DNA of 37,453 nucleotides from Tieghemiomyces parasiticus (lineage: Eukaryota; Kickxellomycota; Dimargaritomycetes; Dimargaritales; Dimargaritaceae). Each line of letters starts with the position of its first letter. The stretch's first letter is position 1. The notes below the pieces were generated by a model. It worked only from the letters and a program-made list of their open reading frames with translations, made no database searches and had not been told where the DNA came from. Below, piece after piece: positions 9,552 through 20,965 of this stretch. A program made the position numbers and the translations under genes. The stretch lies in NCBI GenBank assembly GCA_027575765.1, contig JANBPT010000411.1, forward strand, positions 1-37,453. Direction: 5' to 3'.

Positions 9552-11083
9552 AGAGCGGGAGCAAAGGATTTCGTGGTATTGAATCGAGTGCAGAAAAGGC
9601 ATCGGAGGACAGTCCGCCGGGTCTGACCCCTTCCTTCACTGAAATCTATTTTTACCAACATTGGGCCGAAAAGGGCAGGCGCTCCTGGCCCGCCTTCCCA
9701 ATCTGGGCCGTTCCGCCTCCGCTACTTACCCCCAGCCCTCCCCATCGACCGGCAGAAGCCGTGAAGTGTGAAGCCTTGAAGTTTAAGCGTGTATGGTGCA
9801 TCTTTGACTTGCAGACGGTAGCGACCGACAGGCCCGGAGGGTGAGGGTGGGGGAAGGGAACCGAGTGCCGCCGAACGTCACACCAGGTATAGTCTTATTA
9901 CCCACCGCGCGACGCTCCCTTCTGATATCCCCAGTCCTGGCCATGCCAAGCTAAAAAGAGAGCCTTTCCAACAGACTCCGGACATAGACAGAGTGTGGTT
10001 TACCTACAGCCCGAGAAGGCACCCTTTAACACCTCCATCGGGACGGCCTGGGGGTACACCATGAGCAACACGGCTACCCTGATCACTCTTGATTCCCCCT
10101 TCTCCCGATTCTAAGCCCAGAACCAACCGTAGCCGCCGCATCCACCAGCTTTCAACAAGTAGAACGCATCGAAACCAACTCGACTTTCCCGCTCCCTACA
10201 GCTTAGCAACAGGGCGATCTTCGATATCAACCCCCCTCCTCCTCCTCCTCCCCACACCCTGCCGCTACGCACCCGACCCCAGCCGTTCGTCTGCACCCTC
10301 CCTGTTTGCTTCCGTTTCCGATTCACTGGGAATCGGTACTCTCGGACAACATCATTAGCGCCAAGATCGTCGGCCACTCTCAATCTGACGTTCGTAGGAA
10401 GAGGTCAGGTGTGCCCGTCGTACCCCTGATGCTCCCACCTTCCCACTCGCTCGTGCGTGCGGGTAAATCGGACATGTGTCCTCCACTCCACCCTATTACC
10501 AACCAATGTCTTGCATTGCCACGCGAGTTGCATGTTCTTGGCCGGCGCCACCGCGCATTGGTGGTATCTAATGTGTTCACTGCCGGGTAGATGGGGGAAG
10601 ACACCTAGACAGAAGGGGGGGGGAACTGCAGTGGACGTCTTCAAAACACGCATAGCTCAGAGAATGTCCGGAAAAGGGCAGGTACGTGCGCTCCTCCGAC
10701 CTTACAACGGAAGAAACGAGGCGACTGTGCTCCTTCCCTAAAGGGAGGGTAGCACGATTGGGAAGCGATGTACAATCTTCGCGTGTATGGGGCGGTCTCG
10801 GCCAATCTGGGAAACATAAATCCCAGGTGTGGATGTGGGGGGCTTGAGGTTAGCAAAGCGGAGACGGGACACATGGGCAGAGCTGGGGAACGGGAGGGGT
10901 TTTCGCGAGTAGACGCGTTGAGGATTCACCTGCTTGGCGTGGGCTAAGGAAAGTCGGTAGCCTAGCCAACCCTGTTCGGGAAGAGCGGAGTCGGAATAAC
11001 AACAACATGTCAGTCAAGCGGGGATGCGCGCAGCTGGCTGAGCTACCAAAGGAGGACCTGGTTGGTCCAATCCCCCCTCCCAT

Positions 11084-11101
11084 ACACACACACACACACA
11101 C
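11084..11101. repeat. (AC)9 microsatellite
   Basis: A perfect AC dinucleotide repeat, continuing imperfectly as GCACACC. It lies in non-coding DNA. Confidence 0.9.
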
Positions 11102-12919
11102 GCACACCAACACGTACCATGAGAATCATGAAGCGGCTACGGACAGGGTGCTATCGGGGCTCTGGAAAAAACGGTCGATGGATGACAGGGCGTCATTATA
11201 CACACCAGCGGCTGGTGGAGGTGAGAGCAAACAAACCTCTACGCTTTTAGTGGGCTATAGATGGCAGTTAGTCGCTGTAGGGCGCGAGGAGGGGGGGGGG
11301 TAGGGCATCCCCTCCCCCATGTCTTAAAGATTCACGTTCCCGCTGAATCGCCAGGTCATGCCTGGCTATTAGCCAACCAGGTCCTTGTCCCCCTCCCCTC
11401 CCCTCTCCTGGGCTCCCGAACGCCCTTGGGTTCTCACCTGACCTTGTCTGACATCGTTCGAAGAGGAGGGGGCGCGATGCCACTTTGTTATTACCGCTAA
11501 CAGTGCTGAGTCCATAATAATGACGGTCAAGCGACGATCGTCCCCCCTGTAGTTATTGTTTGATCCCCTAGTTGTCCTTGTCAAAAATTGATGGAGACCA
11601 TTTAGGCTCTTCCATTACCTCCTCCCCCCCTCCACCTTCCTTCCTTTCCCAGGTTCCCACTCTACCCTTCACTTTTGCCATTCTCATTACTAATGAGTAT
11701 AGCCGAGTTCAAAGTAGACGAAGGAGATAAATCATAAAAAGCGAGATGAAAAACAATGATAGCCATCCCAACAGCTATGCCATCCTTTACCCCCCTCCCT
11801 CTCTACCCACTCCCCACATATACACCCCGGCCATAATGTGGTCATAAAGAGACTGGTGACCACTGACGTGGATGGGTGGGGGACGGAATTCCTCAGGGCC
11901 GGGCAGACGATTTAAACCCCGCCATCTTGCTTAGTTCACGTGTTTTTATTTTATTACGTTAATCGTACATTTACCCGAAGGATCCGCCTCCATGGACCCC
12001 CAAACGTATCCACCTCTTCATCCTCTCTTTTGGCGTTTCTAAATCGTAAAAAAGATATTGTAACTCTTCCCCTCGCTCTCCCCCAATAAATAAACGAAGG
12101 AGCAAGGCGAGTTGGAAAATAGAAGCTGCGCCTGTTTTAGCTTGCCATCGGACCTAAAGACATGTGGCGTGCTGATTACCAGAAACATTGTAGCTTAGAA
12201 ATAGCACGATACGTGATTAGCAAATTAGAAAGGTCTCTTCATCCACCTCCCTCCCTTATTATTACATTGGCAGATTCTCCAGGTAGCTTGGCTATGGTTA
12301 GGAAAAGTCATAATTACAGGAAGTGTGAATGGACTCTCATTCTACTTTTGGTGATGAAGAACGGAGGGGTGGGGAGGAGAGGGGAGGGGGTCCAGAAAGA
12401 GGGAAGGGAGGGTGAATGAGGATGAGTGGGAGGGGAGGGGAGGGGGAGGCTGGATATATCCCCTCTCATTCTCCGTAATCTCAATCTCTCTCTCCCATAT
12501 ATGGCAGAAAAGAAATGACGAACCCTTATAATATAACCGTACCCCCCTTAATGATAGTTTGGATCCAGGGGAGCATCCGTTGGCCGACTTTTTCTGGTAA
12601 AATTAAATCTGGCTCCTTACAGTGAACCCTCCCTCCCCCTCTCCCCCCGTTTCAGGGAATGGCCGGATTGTAGCCGGTGACACGTCTGAAAGACCATCGT
12701 ACGATCGAGGAATCGTTCCGAGGAATTGGTCTAGATTAAGGAGGATAGGGGAGGTGTGCCTCCGTGCAATCAAAGCAGACGATGGCGGAGGCGACCCTTA
12801 AACCTCACCTCCTGACCAATTTCCATGCCACGTAATGCATTATTGGCTGATGGGGGGGTTTTGATAGCTGGAGAGTGGGGAGGGGGGTCACTGTGGTGGG
12901 CATAAATTTGAAGGGAAAA

Positions 12920-12957
12920 AGAGAGAGAGAGAATGTGTGTTTGTGTGTGTGTGTGTG
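12920..12957. repeat. compound (GA)n-(TG)n microsatellite
   Basis: A GA run (12920-12932) is followed by a nearly perfect TG run (about 12934-12957), then a G run. It sits in non-coding sequence rich in purines on the plus strand. Confidence 0.85.
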
Positions 12958-13426
12958 GGGGGAGGAAGGGGGAGGGAAGCAGGGTCGAAGTTACGTGAAA
13001 TTTGAGATTAACTAGAACAGAAGGGGGGTTGTGTGTGTGTAGTGCTAGTAGTAATAGCATTCTTAGTGGTGATAAACTATCCAAGGCAGTAGCTTCCTAG
13101 GATGTTATACGCCTAGCGCCTATTGGTTTCGGTCTCCTAGCGTGTGCTGTGGAGTTGGACAGCGTGGGGTCCGGCTCGTTGGGTACAACTTATCGGTAGA
13201 TAAAAGATGCCGACAGGGACTATGAAGAGAGTCTAGACAGGAAGGAGTTAGCGAATCCATTGGCGGGGAGGGAGGATATGATAGGAAAAGCCAGGATATG
13301 CATGTTAACGATAAAGGAGACCCCATTGGTATATACACCAAGTGACCAGGTAAAGGTGATTCTTAAGGGTGCAATGGGTTGGAGGTAAGGTCTCGGGTGA
13401 GTGCTGCGAGGTGCCTTGAAAGTGAG

Positions 13427-13449
13427 ATATATATATATATATATATATA
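13427..13449. repeat. (AT)11 microsatellite
   Basis: Twenty-three bases of perfect AT alternation, self-complementary and therefore able to form a cruciform. A shorter ATATATATA tract lies 260 bases further on (13711-13719). Confidence 0.9.
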
Positions 13450-13726
13450 AGGAGACAAGGAGGGGTCAACTACGGTACGATTATCCCAGGTGACAATACC
13501 GTTGGTGTCAAGGATGATGATGCAGCACACAATAAATCGAAAGGTATTGGAGAGGGGTAGACTGCTCGATATGCACCATCAGACGATATAGAATCTACGC
13601 GGTAGTGTCGTCCTCTTTCGTCCCCCCCTTCTTCCCTCCGACCTTACTCGGAGGGAAACGGAGACTGCATCAGCCAAGTGATTAGCAGAGGGGCGACCTG
13701 ATGCATGATGATATATATAACAACCA

Positions 13727-14219
13727 GTGTGTATTACCCGTTTATTTACAAAGGGGGACAAAATTGAACGATGGACAGAGACTGCTTACCACTTGCCGAA
13801 GGCCACTTGTCACTACAACTCTTGGGGAATAGAGGCACCTGTAGGTTTCACGTTTTTGCAGGCGTGTACATGTGAGCACGACAGTCCCGTGCGTTCCTTG
13901 TCACCCGAGGTGCATTGCATTGACTTTGCTAACGACAATAACCTTGGCGGCGGAGTATCGGCCTAATCCCTCTATATTCTATCCCCGCAACACGACGACG
14001 GCACGTATCCGCAAAAACTACACGCGTCCAAAGGCACATCATCATATGGGCGTTACTGTCGAGTCAGCGGGTTACCAAACTACTAAATTAGATTACGTGG
14101 CACAACAGCAAAACAAACATGGAGGAAGAGAGGGGCATGATAATATACAAGGTATTGGGTGGAGATGTACGGGAACGGCTCGGAGTTGGCACGGTCAAAC
14201 CACAAGGAAATCAAATTAA
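13727..14219 (+). other. overlapping open frames, possible decayed coding sequence
   Basis: Two overlapping plus-strand frames (13727-13966 with a true ATG, 79 residues; 13872-14219, 115 residues, opened by GTG with an internal ATG at about 14046) read as ordinary-looking protein without low complexity. A single frameshift near 13945 would join them. AATAAA (14218-14223) overlaps the last stop. No domain is recognised. The region could equally be the 3' UTR of the GATA gene, whose stop lies 130 bases away on the other strand. Confidence 0.15.
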
Positions 14220-14350
14220 TAAAAGTAAGTGATGCCGACAACTCAAGTTGATTGATCCGCTGCGTGCAAATTATGCCAAGAGACTATTTATCATTTTCTG
14301 CAGCGCTTTCGGTGCCGACATAACACACGCACACACACACTTTTCCGGGC

Positions 14351-16429
14351 CTAGGCCTGGGAAGTGGTGGGTGTCACGGTCACAGACGGGTTCGGTGTGG
14401 AACTAACCGAGGATGGGGAGGGCATGCTGGTCGGCGATCGGGCAGACCTGGGCGGAGCGGATACTACTGGGCTGGAGACAGGGGCGGCGCTGGCTGCAAC
14501 TCCCTCCGAAGAGGTCAGCACCGCGGCGGCCCCGACCATTCGCGGGGAGGGCAGACGAGGCAGTGCAGGGGAGCCAGAGGCGGGCGAGCTGCCGCTCGGG
14601 GCCGGGAAGTAGGAGGCCGGGGCGTGGCTGGGTGCATGGGCAAACTGAGTGGGGCGGCCAGGGTTGTTGCTGCCGGTGGAGTCACCAGAGGACTCCGTGT
14701 TGCCATTGCTGCTAGAGGTAGTCGGCTGGGCGTAGCGATCTGGGGCTGGAAGTTCAGCAGCTTCCGCCGCGCGCTGGTGGCCCCCGGAAGATGGGTGGCC
14801 GTGGTACGACGAATGGTTAGGGTAGAAGGGCTGGCGGTAGTTGGCGTGGTGCGAGGACTGGTGCACATGTCGGCCTTGGTGCGGGTGGGACGAGACCGAG
14901 AGCGGGTACCCAGACGGAGCCGAAGTGGCGGAGGTCGGTGGTGGTGGCGCGGGGAACCGTCCATACTCGGGTCCAACGATGGCGGGGGCCGAGAGCGGTG
15001 GTTGCGGGTAGTGGGGCCGGGGTCCGTTGGGAACAGGCGCCGATTGCATTATTTTGCCGTGGTGGGTGGCGGACCGGTCGCCGCCCTGGGCCGCGGCCTT
15101 GACCTCGTCCATGGTGACGGGCTTGAACGGGTAGGCTGCCATCACTGCGGCTGTGGCGGCGGCGCCTTCGGACCCGTCGTAGGCGTCGGCGGGCACATCG
15201 CTGCCACTCTCGCCGCCCGTCGGGTCCGAGCTGGCGGCCTTAGGTGGCCGAAGTCCGGCCTTCTTAAGCATCTCGGCATACTCGGTCTGTCGCTTCTTGG
15301 TCAGTTTGGCGTAGTGGAGGCCGCATGCGTTACACAGGGTACGGGCGCCGTCGGGGCCGCGCCGCCATTCGGGGGTCACTGAGATCTCGCACGAATGGCA
15401 CTTGCCTGGGGCGGCAGTGTTGGCCTTGCGGTTGCGCTTCCGGGCTCGGTTTAGGGTAGGCGTAAGGTTGGTACGCTTATTGCGAATGTACTCCATGGCC
15501 TCATCCTCGTGGGCCGGCCGGGCCATGTCCTTGCGGATATCTACAAATATCTGAAAAATATCGTGACTACGCTGCACCATCTCGTCCACTAGCTCCCCGG
15601 TCGGCTGCTGGCCTTCGGCACGATGGCGGGGTTCCATGTAGTAACTGGCGAAGCGGAGCAGTTCCTGACAGGCATCATGGATGCGTCGCATATCGGAGTG
15701 GTACTTGGCGGTGCGGCTAGGCAAGGAATGGCCGTCTTGGGTGTGCACGCGAAACTTGCTCACCTGGCCATCGTAAGGATGACTGGGAAGCCCAGGAGGA
15801 GGACCGTCCTCCGGTATAGGCGAGGGACGGCGCGGGTACACGACGGGGTATGCAGGGCGCGGTGGGAGTGGTGTGCTAGTGGTGGGAGGGTAGTCACCTG
15901 GGGTCGTCGGGAGCGATGCGGTGTGGTGGGCGGTGTAGTTGGGCGGGTGATACCCGGGAGTCATGGGCCCGCCGGACGCGTAGGCTGGGGCGGAGCGGAC
16001 CGCAGGAGGACCCTCGGTTGGGTCGTAGGCCCGGGTGGGGGTCGGTGGCATTAAACCCGGTCGGTGGTGCGGGTGGTGGTAGTGGTGGGGTGGAGCCGAC
16101 TGCGGGGCCGACCCGGACGCCGGTGTCTGATGGTGCGGCGGCGGCGGCGTCGTCGTCGATGCGGTGCTGGCAGTGGAAGTAGGTGTGGACAGGGCCGGCC
16201 GGTACGGCGAGTCGTGTTGAGACGGGTGCGGGGGTACCGAATGCGGGGTGAGAAGAGCGGTAGCGTCGCCAGGCGTCGGGGAGATGCACGAGAGCGGCGG
16301 TAGGGTAGGTTTGGAGGGTCGACGTAGGTGCATAAACGAGCCAGTCCGGGCAGCCGCCGTCGGCAAAGCGGACGGGTCAATGGTGCTTGGGGTGCCCGGA
16401 TAGGCAGTGGGACGGGGTCCGTTATCCAT
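14351..16429 (-). CDS. GATA zinc-finger transcription factor
   Basis: A single exon of 692 residues starting at the ATG at 16429. It carries one GATA finger of the C-x2-C-x18-C-x2-C type: C344, C347, C366 and C369, with the core EWRRGPDGARTLCNACG. A basic extension (KLTKKRQ) follows, and a basic RARKRNRK stretch just before it (about 327-334) may be a nuclear signal and help DNA contact. Residues about 240-310 form a helical block (MRRIHDACQELLRF and RSHDIFQIFVDIRKDM), absent from most GATA factors I know and a candidate dimerisation surface. Both flanks are very rich in Pro, Ser, His, Ala and Thr, as expected of activation regions. The family binds GATA-containing promoters; fungal members act in nitrogen, iron or light responses. 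Which of these applies here cannot be told. Long open frames in other phases over this gene are composition shadows. Confidence 0.95.
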   Translation of the reverse strand: MDNGPRPTAYPGTPSTIDPSALPTAAARTGSFMHLRRPSKPTLPPLSCISPTPGDATALLTPHSVPPHPSQHDSPYRPALSTPTSTASTASTTTPPPPHHQTPASGSAPQSAPPHHYHHPHHRPGLMPPTPTRAYDPTEGPPAVRSAPAYASGGPMTPGYHPPNYTAHHTASLPTTPGDYPPTTSTPLPPRPAYPVVYPRRPSPIPEDGPPPGLPSHPYDGQVSKFRVHTQDGHSLPSRTAKYHSDMRRIHDACQELLRFASYYMEPRHRAEGQQPTGELVDEMVQRSHDIFQIFVDIRKDMARPAHEDEAMEYIRNKRTNLTPTLNRARKRNRKANTAAPGKCHSCEISVTPEWRRGPDGARTLCNACGLHYAKLTKKRQTEYAEMLKKAGLRPPKAASSDPTGGESGSDVPADAYDGSEGAAATAAVMAAYPFKPVTMDEVKAAAQGGDRSATHHGKIMQSAPVPNGPRPHYPQPPLSAPAIVGPEYGRFPAPPPPTSATSAPSGYPLSVSSHPHQGRHVHQSSHHANYRQPFYPNHSSYHGHPSSGGHQRAAEAAELPAPDRYAQPTTSSSNGNTESSGDSTGSNNPGRPTQFAHAPSHAPASYFPAPSGSSPASGSPALPRLPSPRMVGAAAVLTSSEGVAASAAPVSSPVVSAPPRSARSPTSMPSPSSVSSTPNPSVTVTPTTSQA

Positions 16430-17273
16430 GGCGGAGCACAGGCTAGGGCAGGTAGTAGGGCAGTGGGCAGGGGAGGATTATGCACAATAGGTCTGGGGGT
16501 AGGGGATTCGAGGGAATAAGGACTCGCACACCCGGGCGAGAATCGTGCTGCCAAAGTACGTGGGTTATAAACGACGCCAGCAACGACGTGGGGGAGAAAA
16601 AGAAAGGGGGGAGTCGCTGGGGCTTATGGGCGTTGGCAGGCGGTCTATGGCAATAGGGGATTGGAAGGGTGAAGGCAGGAGAGTAGATAGGTTAGCAGAG
16701 AGTGCGGGCTCATTAATACGGGGGTTAAGTCAGGATAAAAATAAACGTGGGCGTGGAGAGAAAAGGGAATGCGGCGTCGCAAGGGTGCGGGAGAACCGCT
16801 GCAAGTAGCAGGCGGCTTTTTTTAACGTGGTCGGTTGGGTTACGCAGGTACCAGGGTGCAGCTGATAAAAATAGATGAGCTGGCAGGCCATCAGATTTTT
16901 TAAGCGATGGGCAGATGTATTGGTAACACAAAGAAACGGCCGGAATAGCCACGATGGGCCAATTCTCCAATAGCCCGGATACGTCAAGACCTGCCCACAT
17001 CGCAAGGAGGGGAGAATGAAGTGACGGGTTTTCGGTGTCACTGACCACCCAGTAATACCGGCACTGCCCGTGCCCGACCCCCCCTTTCTGAGAAACCGAT
17101 ACCATGCACAACGAAACGCTGGCTGCCACGCACCCAAGCCAAACCATTACCTCGCGACGTCGACTAGGACATTGATGAGAAGATGCAACTTACCAAGGGG
17201 GAGATGTACGGTCCACGGTGATCAGTGCAACTAACGGGCGGACAGGACGATGTATATCGGCTACCGTAGTAGA

Positions 17274-17306
<33 letters not shown>

Positions 17307-19300
17307 AAGAGAGGCAGCGGGATGGAAGAACCGACAGTGGACGCCAGGGGTGAGGGGTCAACGGTCGAGCACTGACCACATTCAAAGGCAATGGAGATAA
17401 AAAAAGCATGGTCGAAACCGGGGGAACAAATAGACAACGGAAACGGAGCGGAGTATTACAGTAGCCAAGGAAGGTTGATGGGTGGGAGCCAGATGCGAGG
17501 GATCGGGGTACAAGAGATTGGGAGGAAAAAGAATGATACGGCAATTATCGTGCATAGGTGGCGATGAAGGCAAAAGTGTAGGGTGACGGAATGGAGGGGA
17601 GGAAGCAGGAGTAATGCGGGTTAGAGATCGATTGGCGGGGTGGCGGCTAATTTCGGGTCATATGCATGACGGGAGGGGGATGTACGGGTATAACCCGATG
17701 CGAGTGTGGAGATTCCGGGGTGTCAATGTATGACCCATCGAACCGACACGAGAAGACGGTGCATTGGTCCAAACGAGGCAGGGGGAGTGTGGGCATGCAC
17801 AGTCGAGATTTGGTGCGAAAAAGCAGAGTGGCTCTAGCTGTGAAAAAGATGGTGCAATCGGACAAAGATAAGAAGACAACCAGCAAGGCCGGCCGGTGAG
17901 AGCAGCTACGGAGAATGTCGGATGAAAGAAAGGCGAGGCGCGACTGCCATCCGCCATATCAAAACACCGAGCGTTAACAAAACGGAAGGGGTCAAGCGAA
18001 CCAGACACATTGGCACATTATGTAGATAGAGGAACGCGGTAGCACGGCCAGGTCGCCGGAGCGGAATGGCTACGGACACACAATAGCCTCTGAGACGTAA
18101 AAGGGAACTGAATACTGTAGTCCAGGGCTCGGGGGTAATGTAGCTGTTGGGACGAATTTTGTACAAAGGAGATTGAAAGCCTATGGACTTACCGAAAGAG
18201 GGAGAGCGGACAACCCACCACAAAAGATACGACGGTTCTGTTAGCTTGGTATGATGCCGATGGCCGTTTGAGTGTGGTGGCGGGGAGCTTACCGCTGCCA
18301 AAAGGTAAACGGAGAAATACTGAACCAAAAGTAACACGAGTTGGCGTCTACTACGTCACGGATTCGAGCGTAGCGGGTAATTGAAGGCAGGATAAGTTTC
18401 TTACAACCAGGGGTGGGATATGCGTGATAAAATGACAAGGCTTTTGGACGAGGCAGGGTCGCACAAGTAATCCTTGACCTGGATATGAAAATACCGAAAG
18501 CGGTTGGTAAGACAAAGGGGCCGTACTGCGCGGGTGCTAAGGCGGTATCATTAATTGAGACTGTAGACAGATATATAGGGGAGGGGCGTAGGTGCAGAAT
18601 GACGGCTAGAAGAGGGGAACGGTCGGGTATTTTAGACTCCAAGTCGGTATGTCAACGAGGATGGATAAAAATGTGGAGGGAGGCGGGGCCTTGACCGAGG
18701 TTGCGGAGTCAGAATGGCTGCAGGAGAACTGCTTTGGAAAATTGCGAGTGCGGAAATAGTGTCCAGCTACAAGCACGGCAAATAAGAGAAAATACAAGGG
18801 TGAGTCGCCTTACAGGAAATAATTGGCGTCTGGTTTAGAACTAGAGTGTTGGGGGCAGGTAACACAGCTTGTGGTGTACACCGACATTAAATAAGGCTGT
18901 TGCACAAGGCTCGTGGGTCGAATGTTTTAAAAAGTTTACGAAGGGAACCGCCAAAAGCCAGCTTCGCCAGCGGGGAGGGGTGGCGGAGTGTTGAGGGCCT
19001 GGCCAACCAGGGTGTATAAATGGGATTGGTAATACGGAGAGAGAGGAAGGAAAGGATTAGGGAGGACAAGTAGGGTGGCTGGGAGCTTGGCAGGAACACA
19101 GGTAAATATACGATTAGTAAATCTCTGCGATGGTGGACGGGGCGTGGGGATGGTTTTATACGTTCAATCATCCTGGAACTGAAAAAGGGGAGGCGCAAAC
19201 AAGGGACGATGGACGATGAATGGTTCGGAAAAAACTGGGGCCCTATCAGTATGATGGGGATGGGGGAGGAGTCCATTGCTGCCCGGGTGTGCCAATCATA
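16430..19300. other. purine-skewed (plus strand) region upstream of the GATA gene
   Basis: The plus strand is strongly G/A-rich here, so the GATA transcript direction reads as C/T-rich DNA with many leaky Ser/Pro/Leu frames. I find no protein domain. Donor-like GTAAG sites on the minus strand occur at about 17192 and 18192 (both GTAAGT) and at 18291, 18409 and 18806. The likeliest content is the promoter and a long, possibly spliced, 5' leader of the GATA gene. A small unrecognised spliced gene on the minus strand cannot be excluded. Confidence 0.4.
17277..17313. repeat. (GA)n microsatellite
   Basis: An almost pure GA tract with two AAAG interruptions, inside the purine-skewed region upstream of the GATA gene. 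It lies about 90 bases beyond a GTAAGT donor on the minus strand. Confidence 0.9.
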
Positions 19301-20954
19301 GCGGAAAGAGGGCGGGTAGCAGCGCAGTCTACTTTAGGGAAATGAAAAGAGATGCATGAGGTGTTAATCGGCGCCCTCCCCCGTCCATTTTCGTATGGCC
19401 CAATAATATGCCCCTCCCTTCCATCATCCTGCCTTTGCCACCCACCCTCATCTGGGGCTAGCGATTCGCTTCTGGCGCGCATCTACACACAGTCCCTCCC
19501 AGTGAGAGGTAGTCCGTCTCCTCCCTCATACACACGTATCTGTATTATAGTTGACCACAGCGCCTACCGAGGAGGAAAATGAGGGTTGACAAAAAGGGGA
19601 GGGTGCTGAGCCCACGAAACAAGTGGGCGCACCACCATGGCGGGGGGGGGGCTAAGGGGCAGAGCAGTAAATCTCGTGGCTGGCGCGATGAGGGTTATCG
19701 ATACGATGAGAGTTGCCAGATTTAGTAAAGTCGGGGGAATAAGGAAAAGGGAGTGTGCAGGGAGGAGGGGGGGGCTGACCTTCAAGCCGGGGGCCAGTGG
19801 CGATGGGAATGCCCCAGGACCTTACAAAGAGCGTAGGGGATTGGTCAGATACATGGACATTCATCCTGCCACCTGGCCTCCCTTGTCCGGCAGGCGGGTG
19901 CATAGACGGCGGGGAGCGGGGGGGGGAATCGCACGGCTCTGAAAGGTTGAACGAGAGAGTCTCAGCCTCCGGCGTAAACTATGCGCAGAGCGACATGGCT
20001 TGAACCGCGAGAGCTGGTGGTGGCCATAAAAAAGGCCTAAGTATCTCGCGATGGTAAAATAAGGCCATGGGAGACGAGGGCGCACGGCCTGACCCGCCCC
20101 GACGCCAAGACGCAGTTGGTATCGGCCGATGATTGGCTGGCCGAGAGCGGGCGAGATGGACGATGACCCCCCACCATTCGTTGGGTGCGTCGGGGAAAAG
20201 GGTGGGAGGGCGTCAAGGTTTGCCCTGTGCCCGCATTCAATCTGGCAAGGAGCATAGACCCCGAGCATTGATGAGATCGGCGGGCGACACCATCATCGCC
20301 GTCGTCACCTCCCCTCCCACCCTTCCTATCTAGCCTTTCCCTTTATCTAGGTTCGCCACCCTTTCCCTCCTTTGGGCGTCACAAATTTTCGATGGCGAGC
20401 CTCCGTACTACCACGTTCCCCTATCTCGGGTCTACCAATCTCCAAGCTTCTCCCATGGCTAGGCCATACAGGTTCGCTGAGATTCGAATAACCAGCAAAA
20501 CTTGACAGCTGGACGAGCCCTCTCGACCAGTTAGCCAGTAGCCCGGTTGGCTCTATTTGTCCGCTGGCCCTGCGATTGGATTAATGGTGTATGCCCTAGA
20601 AGGGTTCCAACGGGTGGGCGGGTTGGGTGACCCAGCTGACTGGGGCCTTCATGTCTCTGGTTTGCGATTGGGGGAGGGGAGGTCATCGTGATTGCATAGG
20701 GAAGGTGCTGGCATGTGCGCCGGGGCGTGTCCGTCGTCATCGATTGTTACGTGTAAGTGAGGTTCGATGCTACCAGCCCAACGTTGTGCTGGCCGGAGGG
20801 GGCCAAGGCTACACGGGGCCGTTGCGGAGAGTCAGCCCTAATACCTATATTATTAAGGATGCGGGGGGGGGCAAAGAGTAGAGCAGGGGTCCTGACCATC
20901 GGACAGAAAGGGTGGGTGACATCCAGTCGTGCACAGATCTTTGCTACAGGGGAA

Positions 20955-20965
20955 GGGGGGGGGGG
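20955..20965. repeat. G11 homopolymer
   Basis: Eleven consecutive guanines in non-coding DNA. Confidence 0.85.

Larger units (their letters stand above)
8293..14350. other. 6 kb without a recognisable gene
   Basis: The region lies between the start of the pseudouridine synthase and the stop of the GATA gene. Open frames are short (115 codons or fewer), several begin only with TTG or GTG, and none shows a known domain. ATG-initiated frames that look least random are 12162-12419 (+, 85 residues) and the overlapping frames at 13727-14219 (+). Microsatellites occur at 11084, 12920 and 13427, and a G12 run at 9540-9551. The first few hundred bases should contain the pseudouridine synthase promoter. 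Confidence 0.55.

Noticed and set aside
12770..13084. 104-codon minus-strand frame over GA/TG repeats
   Set aside because: It opens with TTG, and its central part is translated microsatellite (HTHTQTH, LSLSF).
14364..15382. Long plus-strand open frames across the GATA gene
   Set aside because: They are shadows of the minus-strand gene, caused by its high GC and lack of A/T-rich codons. Their products are Gly/Arg/Val-rich with no domain, while the minus frame carries an intact zinc finger.
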